Origin: an uncultured Dorea sp.
Lineage (GTDB): Bacteria > Bacillota > Clostridia > Lachnospirales > Lachnospiraceae
Direction of reading: 5' to 3'
DNA: 64,000 nucleotides
NCBI GenBank assembly: GCA_900550865.1
Contig: URTM01000004.1
Location: 1 to 64,000, forward strand
The translations under genes and the position numbers were made by a program. The number at the start of each line of letters is the position of its first letter. Position 1 is the first letter of the stretch. Below the pieces are notes generated by a model, which did no database searches, was not told where the DNA came from, and was given only the letters and a program-made list of their open reading frames with translations. Of the stretch, positions 60,639-64,000 are shown in pieces.

Positions 60639-61317
60639 CCTTATAGCCCACTCCCCACACAGTCTTGATAAAATCAGACTTGCCTGTCGGTGCACTCATC
60701 TTCTCACGGAGATGACGGATATGCACCATCACCGTATTGTTACTGTTCTTATAGTATTTCTCATGCCATACTTTCTCGAATAATTCTTCCGAGCTTATGA
60801 CCTTTCCCCGGTTCTCACAGAGAAGCCAGAGGATGTCGAACTCGATCGGGGTCAGTGTCAGCGGAACTTCATTGTATACACATTCGTGGGAAGTCCGGTT
60901 CAGAAGCAGTCCCCCGAAATCCAGGACATCGCCCTCTTCTTTCGTTCCTTCATTGTACTGTGTATATCTGCGAAGCTGTGCTTTTACCCTTGCTACTAAT
61001 TCCAGCGGATTGAACGGCTTTGGAATATAATCATCTGCTCCCAGCGTAAGCCCTGTGATCTTATCCATATATTCTGTCTTCGCCGTCAGCATGATCACCG
61101 GAAATGTATACTTCTGCCGGATCTGCTTCAGGATCTGGAAGCCGTCAATATCCGGAAGCATGATATCCAGGATCGCAAGATCGATCTTCGTACTGTTGAT
61201 ACAGTCCAGCGCGTCCTGTCCGTTGTAAAATTTGAATACTTTGTATTGGTCATTCTGGAGATAAAGCTCTACTACATCAGCGATTTCCTTTTCGTCATCT
61301 ACTACTAATATATTCAT
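60628..61317 (-). CDS. VanR-like response regulator
   Basis: 229 residues from the ATG at 61317 (GGAGG 5 nt upstream). OmpR-type: receiver domain ILVVDDEKEIADVVELYLQN with phospho-Asp in DLAILDIMLPD, KPFNPLELVARVKAQLRRY, and a winged-helix C terminus (EFDILWLLCENRGKVISSEE, NTVMVHIRHLREKMS, IKTVWGVGYKVEE). It strongly resembles VanR by memory. A REP palindrome sits just upstream of its ribosome-binding site. Confidence 0.92.
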   Translation of the reverse strand: MNILVVDDEKEIADVVELYLQNDQYKVFKFYNGQDALDCINSTKIDLAILDIMLPDIDGFQILKQIRQKYTFPVIMLTAKTEYMDKITGLTLGADDYIPKPFNPLELVARVKAQLRRYTQYNEGTKEEGDVLDFGGLLLNRTSHECVYNEVPLTLTPIEFDILWLLCENRGKVISSEELFEKVWHEKYYKNSNNTVMVHIRHLREKMSAPTGKSDFIKTVWGVGYKVEE

Positions 61318-61332
61318 ACTGCCCTCCATTCT

Positions 61333-61374
61333 ATATGGGGACGGGGGATTTCTAGAAATCCCCCGTCCCCATAT
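61333..61374. repeat. REP palindrome before vanR-like gene
   Basis: Perfect palindrome centred on TCTAGA (GGGGACGGGGGATTTC.. ..GAAATCCCCCGTCCCC, extended by ATAT on both sides). No outer GGGACAGGG arm is seen here. Confidence 0.85.
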
Positions 61375-61406
61375 ACGTTTTTATATACGTTTTTATATAC
61401 GTTTTT
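61371..61406. repeat. 12-bp tandem repeat, three units
   Basis: ATATACGTTTTT at 61371-61382, 61383-61394 and 61395-61406, starting in the last bases of the REP palindrome. Confidence 0.9.
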
Positions 61407-61415
61407 CAAGTATCG

Positions 61416-61433
61416 TTATCCACATTATCCACA
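61416..61433 (+). promoter_or_regulatory. two adjacent perfect DnaA boxes
   Basis: TTATCCACA at 61416-61424 and 61425-61433, just downstream of the asnS stop codon. Confidence 0.75.
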
Positions 61434-61434
61434 A

Positions 61435-62826
61435 TTACAATTCGCAGTTGTTGACAGTTCTTGGGAATGGAATTACGTCACGGATATTGCCCATTCCTGT
61501 CAGATACATAACGCATCTCTCGAATCCAAGTCCGAATCCGGCATGTCTTGTAGAACCGTATTTACGAAGATCCATGTAGAACTTGTAGTCTTCTTCCTTC
61601 AGTCCCAGTTCATCCATTCTTGCTTTCAGCTTATCGTAGTCATCCTCTCTCTGGCTTCCTCCGATGATCTCACCGATTCCAGGTACCAGACAGTCTACTG
61701 CTGCAACCGTCTTGCTATCGTCATTCAGCTTCATGTAGAATGCTTTGATCTCCTTCGGATAGTCTGTTACGAATACCGGACGTTTGAAGACTTCTTCTGT
61801 CAGGTATCTTTCGTGCTCTGTCTGAAGATCTGTTCCCCATGTTACTTTATATTCGAATTTATCATTGTGTTTCTCAAGAAGTTCTACAGCCTCTGTATAT
61901 GTTACTCTTGCGAAATCAGAAGATACTACGTTATGCAGTCTCTCCAGAAGTCCTTTGTCTACGAATGAATTGAAGAAATTCATCTCTTCCGGTGCATTCT
62001 CCAGTACATAGTTGATAACATATTTTAACATTGCTTCTGCAACGAACATATCGTCATCAAGATCTGCAAATGCCATCTCAGGCTCGATCATCCAGAACTC
62101 TGCTGCATGACGTGTTGTGTTAGAGTTCTCTGCACGGAATGTCGGTCCGAATGTATAAATGTTACGGAATGCCTGTGCGTAAGTCTCACCATTTAACTGT
62201 CCGCTTACGGTAAGGCTTGTCTCTTTTCCGAAGAAATCTTTGGAATAATCTACGCTTCCATCTTCATTCTTCGGTACATTATTCAGATCCATGGTTGTTA
62301 CCTGGAACATCTCTCCTGCACCCTCACAGTCGCTTCCTGTGATCAGTGGTGTATGCACATATACGAATCCTCTCTCCTGGAAGAACTTGTGAATCGCATA
62401 TGCTGTCAGGGAACGTACACGGAATACTGCCTGGAATGTATTCGTTCTAGGTCTTAAATGTGCAATTGTTCTCAGATATTCAAAGCTGTGACGCTTCTTC
62501 TGAAGCGGGTAATCCGGTGCGGATGCTCCTTCTACTTCTACCGTATCTGCCTGGATCTCGAATGGCTGCTTTGCCTGCGGTGTTGCTACCAGTGTACCTG
62601 TAACGATCACTGCTGCACCTACATTTAACTTGGAGATCTCTGCAAAGTTGTCCATCTTGTCGTGGTATACAACCTGTAAAGGCTCGAAGAATGTTCCGTC
62701 ATTTACTACGATGAATCCAAATGCTTTGGATCCGCGGATACTTCTTACCCATCCTCCGATTGTTACTTTTTGATCCATGTATGAATCGCTGTTTTTATAT
62801 AATTCTCTGATTGTTGTCAATTCCAT
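61435..62826 (-). CDS. asnS: asparaginyl-tRNA synthetase
   Basis: 463 residues. Class IIb synthetase: OB-fold anticodon domain (VTIGGWVRSIRGSKAFGFIV), motif 2 (FRAENSNTTRHAAEFWMIEP) and motif 3 (HAGFGLGFERCVMYLTGMGN). The discriminating sequence fits AsnRS rather than AspRS. AAAGGAG is upstream of the ATG. Monocistronic; DnaA boxes and a REP element follow. Confidence 0.97.
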   Translation of the reverse strand: MELTTIRELYKNSDSYMDQKVTIGGWVRSIRGSKAFGFIVVNDGTFFEPLQVVYHDKMDNFAEISKLNVGAAVIVTGTLVATPQAKQPFEIQADTVEVEGASAPDYPLQKKRHSFEYLRTIAHLRPRTNTFQAVFRVRSLTAYAIHKFFQERGFVYVHTPLITGSDCEGAGEMFQVTTMDLNNVPKNEDGSVDYSKDFFGKETSLTVSGQLNGETYAQAFRNIYTFGPTFRAENSNTTRHAAEFWMIEPEMAFADLDDDMFVAEAMLKYVINYVLENAPEEMNFFNSFVDKGLLERLHNVVSSDFARVTYTEAVELLEKHNDKFEYKVTWGTDLQTEHERYLTEEVFKRPVFVTDYPKEIKAFYMKLNDDSKTVAAVDCLVPGIGEIIGGSQREDDYDKLKARMDELGLKEEDYKFYMDLRKYGSTRHAGFGLGFERCVMYLTGMGNIRDVIPFPRTVNNCEL

Positions 62827-62889
62827 ACCAATGATTCTCCTTTTTAAAAACTCACATATATTCTTATTATACCATATCGCCCCGATTTA

Positions 62890-62898
62890 TGTTATACT
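62890..62898 (+). promoter_or_regulatory. candidate promoter of the PPi-type phosphofructokinase gene
   Basis: TGTTATACT (extended -10, TATACT at 62893-62898). The opposite strand has TGGTATAAT for asnS within the same 213-nt divergent gap 62827-63039, which otherwise shows nothing recognisable. Confidence 0.4.
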
Positions 62899-63039
62899 AT
62901 ATTTACTGAATTTACTGTCTTATACAATTTCCCATTCTGAAGCATGGCAATCTATGAGCAGTAATAATTTATCATTCTCTTCCATATATCAGCTTCATAA
63001 GTCAGATGGAAGAAATATCAAAAGTTAGGAGATCATCAT

Positions 63040-64000
63040 ATGAAGAACTTACTAGTTGCACAGTCCGGCGGACCAACTTCTGCGATCAACGCAACTCTTG
63101 CTGGAGTCGTTGAGAACGCTCTTTCCAGCCCGTCCGTAGATAAAATCTATGGATCAATCAACGGAATCCAGGGAGTATTAAATGAGAACCTGGTAGATCT
63201 TAAGACCAAGATCACAAATGTATCAGAACTGGACCTTCTTTGTCAGACCCCTGCTTCTGCACTCGGCTCCTGCCGTGTGAAATTAAAAGATCCTGCCGTA
63301 TGTGCAGATGAATACGAGACGATCATCTCTGTTCTGAGAAAATACAACATTGACTGCTTCATCTACATCGGTGGAAATGACTCCATGGATACGGTAGACA
63401 AGCTTTCTAAATATCTGAACGACAAGGGAATCACAGATATCACCGTTGTCGGTGCTCCTAAGACCATCGACAATGACCTCTGCGGAACAGATCACTGTCC
63501 TGGTTTTGGTTCTGCAGCAAAATATATCGGAACTACATTTGCCGAGCTGGAGCGTGACTGCCACGTATACGCAACCAAAGCCGTAACAATCGTAGAAGTC
63601 ATGGGACGTGACGCCGGATGGCTGACTGCCGCTTCCTGCCTCGCCCGTGCAAATGGTGCGAAAGGACCGGACTTCATCTATCTCTGCGAAGTACCATTCA
63701 GCATTGATACATTCTTAAAAGATGTAAAAGCAAAACTGGAAAAACAGGATGCCGTTATCATCGCTGTCAGCGAAGGCGTGAAGAACAAAGACGGCCGTTA
63801 CATTTCCGAAGAAGTACAGAGCTCTGCTGTCGATTCCTTCGGCCACAGCTACATCGCGGGTGCCGCAAAGGTTCTGGAAGATGCTGTCAGAAATGAGATC
63901 GGATGTAAGGTACGTTCGATCGAGCTGAACCTGATGCAGCGCTGCGCCGCACATCTTGCAAGTGCTACGGACATCCAGGAATCCAGAATGCTCGGAAAGG
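63040..64000 (+). CDS. PPi-type 6-phosphofructokinase (runs off the right edge)
   Basis: The first 320 codons from the ATG at 63040 (TTAGGAG upstream) are inside the window; the 3' end is missing. Seen: LLVAQSGGPTSAINATLAGV, FIYIGGNDSMDTVDKLS, the catalytic APKTIDNDLCGTDHCPGFGS and VEVMGRDAGWLTAASCLARA. Asp after GGN, where ATP-PFKs have Gly, is the PPi-dependence marker of the family, so this enzyme probably uses pyrophosphate. It is transcribed divergently from asnS behind an extended -10 (TATACT, 62893-62898). Confidence 0.9.
   Translation, partial: MKNLLVAQSGGPTSAINATLAGVVENALSSPSVDKIYGSINGIQGVLNENLVDLKTKITNVSELDLLCQTPASALGSCRVKLKDPAVCADEYETIISVLRKYNIDCFIYIGGNDSMDTVDKLSKYLNDKGITDITVVGAPKTIDNDLCGTDHCPGFGSAAKYIGTTFAELERDCHVYATKAVTIVEVMGRDAGWLTAASCLARANGAKGPDFIYLCEVPFSIDTFLKDVKAKLEKQDAVIIAVSEGVKNKDGRYISEEVQSSAVDSFGHSYIAGAAKVLEDAVRNEIGCKVRSIELNLMQRCAAHLASATDIQESRMLGK

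Noticed and set aside
59415..61317. glycopeptide resistance locus
   Set aside because: The regulator pair resembles VanRS but no vanH, vanA, vanX or related ligase is nearby.
61371..61406. CRISPR-like array
   Set aside because: Only three contiguous 12-bp units with no spacers and no cas genes; a simple tandem repeat.
63283..63954. minus-strand frames opposite the PPi-type phosphofructokinase
   Set aside because: The plus strand encodes a clear enzyme that runs off the edge; these are shadows.

Overview
The window reads as an origin-proximal chromosomal segment of a spore-forming Firmicute of the family Lachnospiraceae (inference). The evidence is the 16S rRNA 5' end at the left edge, the sporulation genes (spoIIE-type phosphatase, yabP, yabQ, cotS-like, spoVG), Clostridia-type housekeeping genes, and a gene order hup-rqcP-yabP-yabQ-divIC-spoIIE-tilS-hpt-ftsH that matches the Bacillus subtilis origin-proximal region. 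No prophage, CRISPR array, tRNA gene or resistance cassette was seen.

Layout. 1-806: start of a 16S gene on the minus strand behind three tandem promoters. 807-4133: cvpA, a DUF5711 gene and a LysM gene. 4428-8438: fructose operon fruK-fruA-ptsH-fruR. 8745-12612: split transketolase, transaldolase-like protein and a LacI regulator. 12734-16449: pfk-dnaX-ybaB-recR. 16690-23534: map, a GH13 amylase, ftsH, hpt, tilS. 23663-28166: sporulation, division and HU genes. 28358-32440: cca, a REP-associated transposase flanked by inverted REP palindromes, and proS with a T-box leader. 32486-47785: a large catabolic island. 47980-56710: rluA-type synthase, spoVG, glgCD, murC, a DnaD/DnaI-like pair and a Prs-like enzyme. 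56855-61317: YhaN-like and SbcD-like proteins and a VanRS-like two-component system. 61435-64000: asnS and a PPi-type phosphofructokinase that runs off the edge.

The most interesting region is 32486-47785. It resembles the uncharacterised ygc cluster of Escherichia coli (FAD dehydrogenase YgcU, EtfB/EtfA, GlpP-like YgcP, SDR YgcW, FGGY kinase YgcE, MFS transporter). It is expanded here with a second oxidase/Etf set, a BCCT transporter, a YcxB-like protein, a DUF89 protein and SurE. Three transcription units in it (MFS gene, ten-gene operon, SDR-kinase-surE operon) each start with the same layout: a sigma-A promoter, then exactly 6 nt after the -10 box an AGTTAC motif, a purine-rich AGAG stretch, a GTAAC that can pair with the GTTAC, and an intrinsic terminator whose 5' arm overlaps that GTAAC. 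The operon itself encodes a GlpP-family antiterminator. I infer a self-contained antitermination regulon for an unknown substrate.

Other signals include a RAYT transposase with REP copies dispersed over 45 kb, nine perfect DnaA boxes (three in tandem before the dnaD-like gene), a 30-bp inverted repeat covering the yabP ribosome-binding site, and an HPr lacking Ser46.
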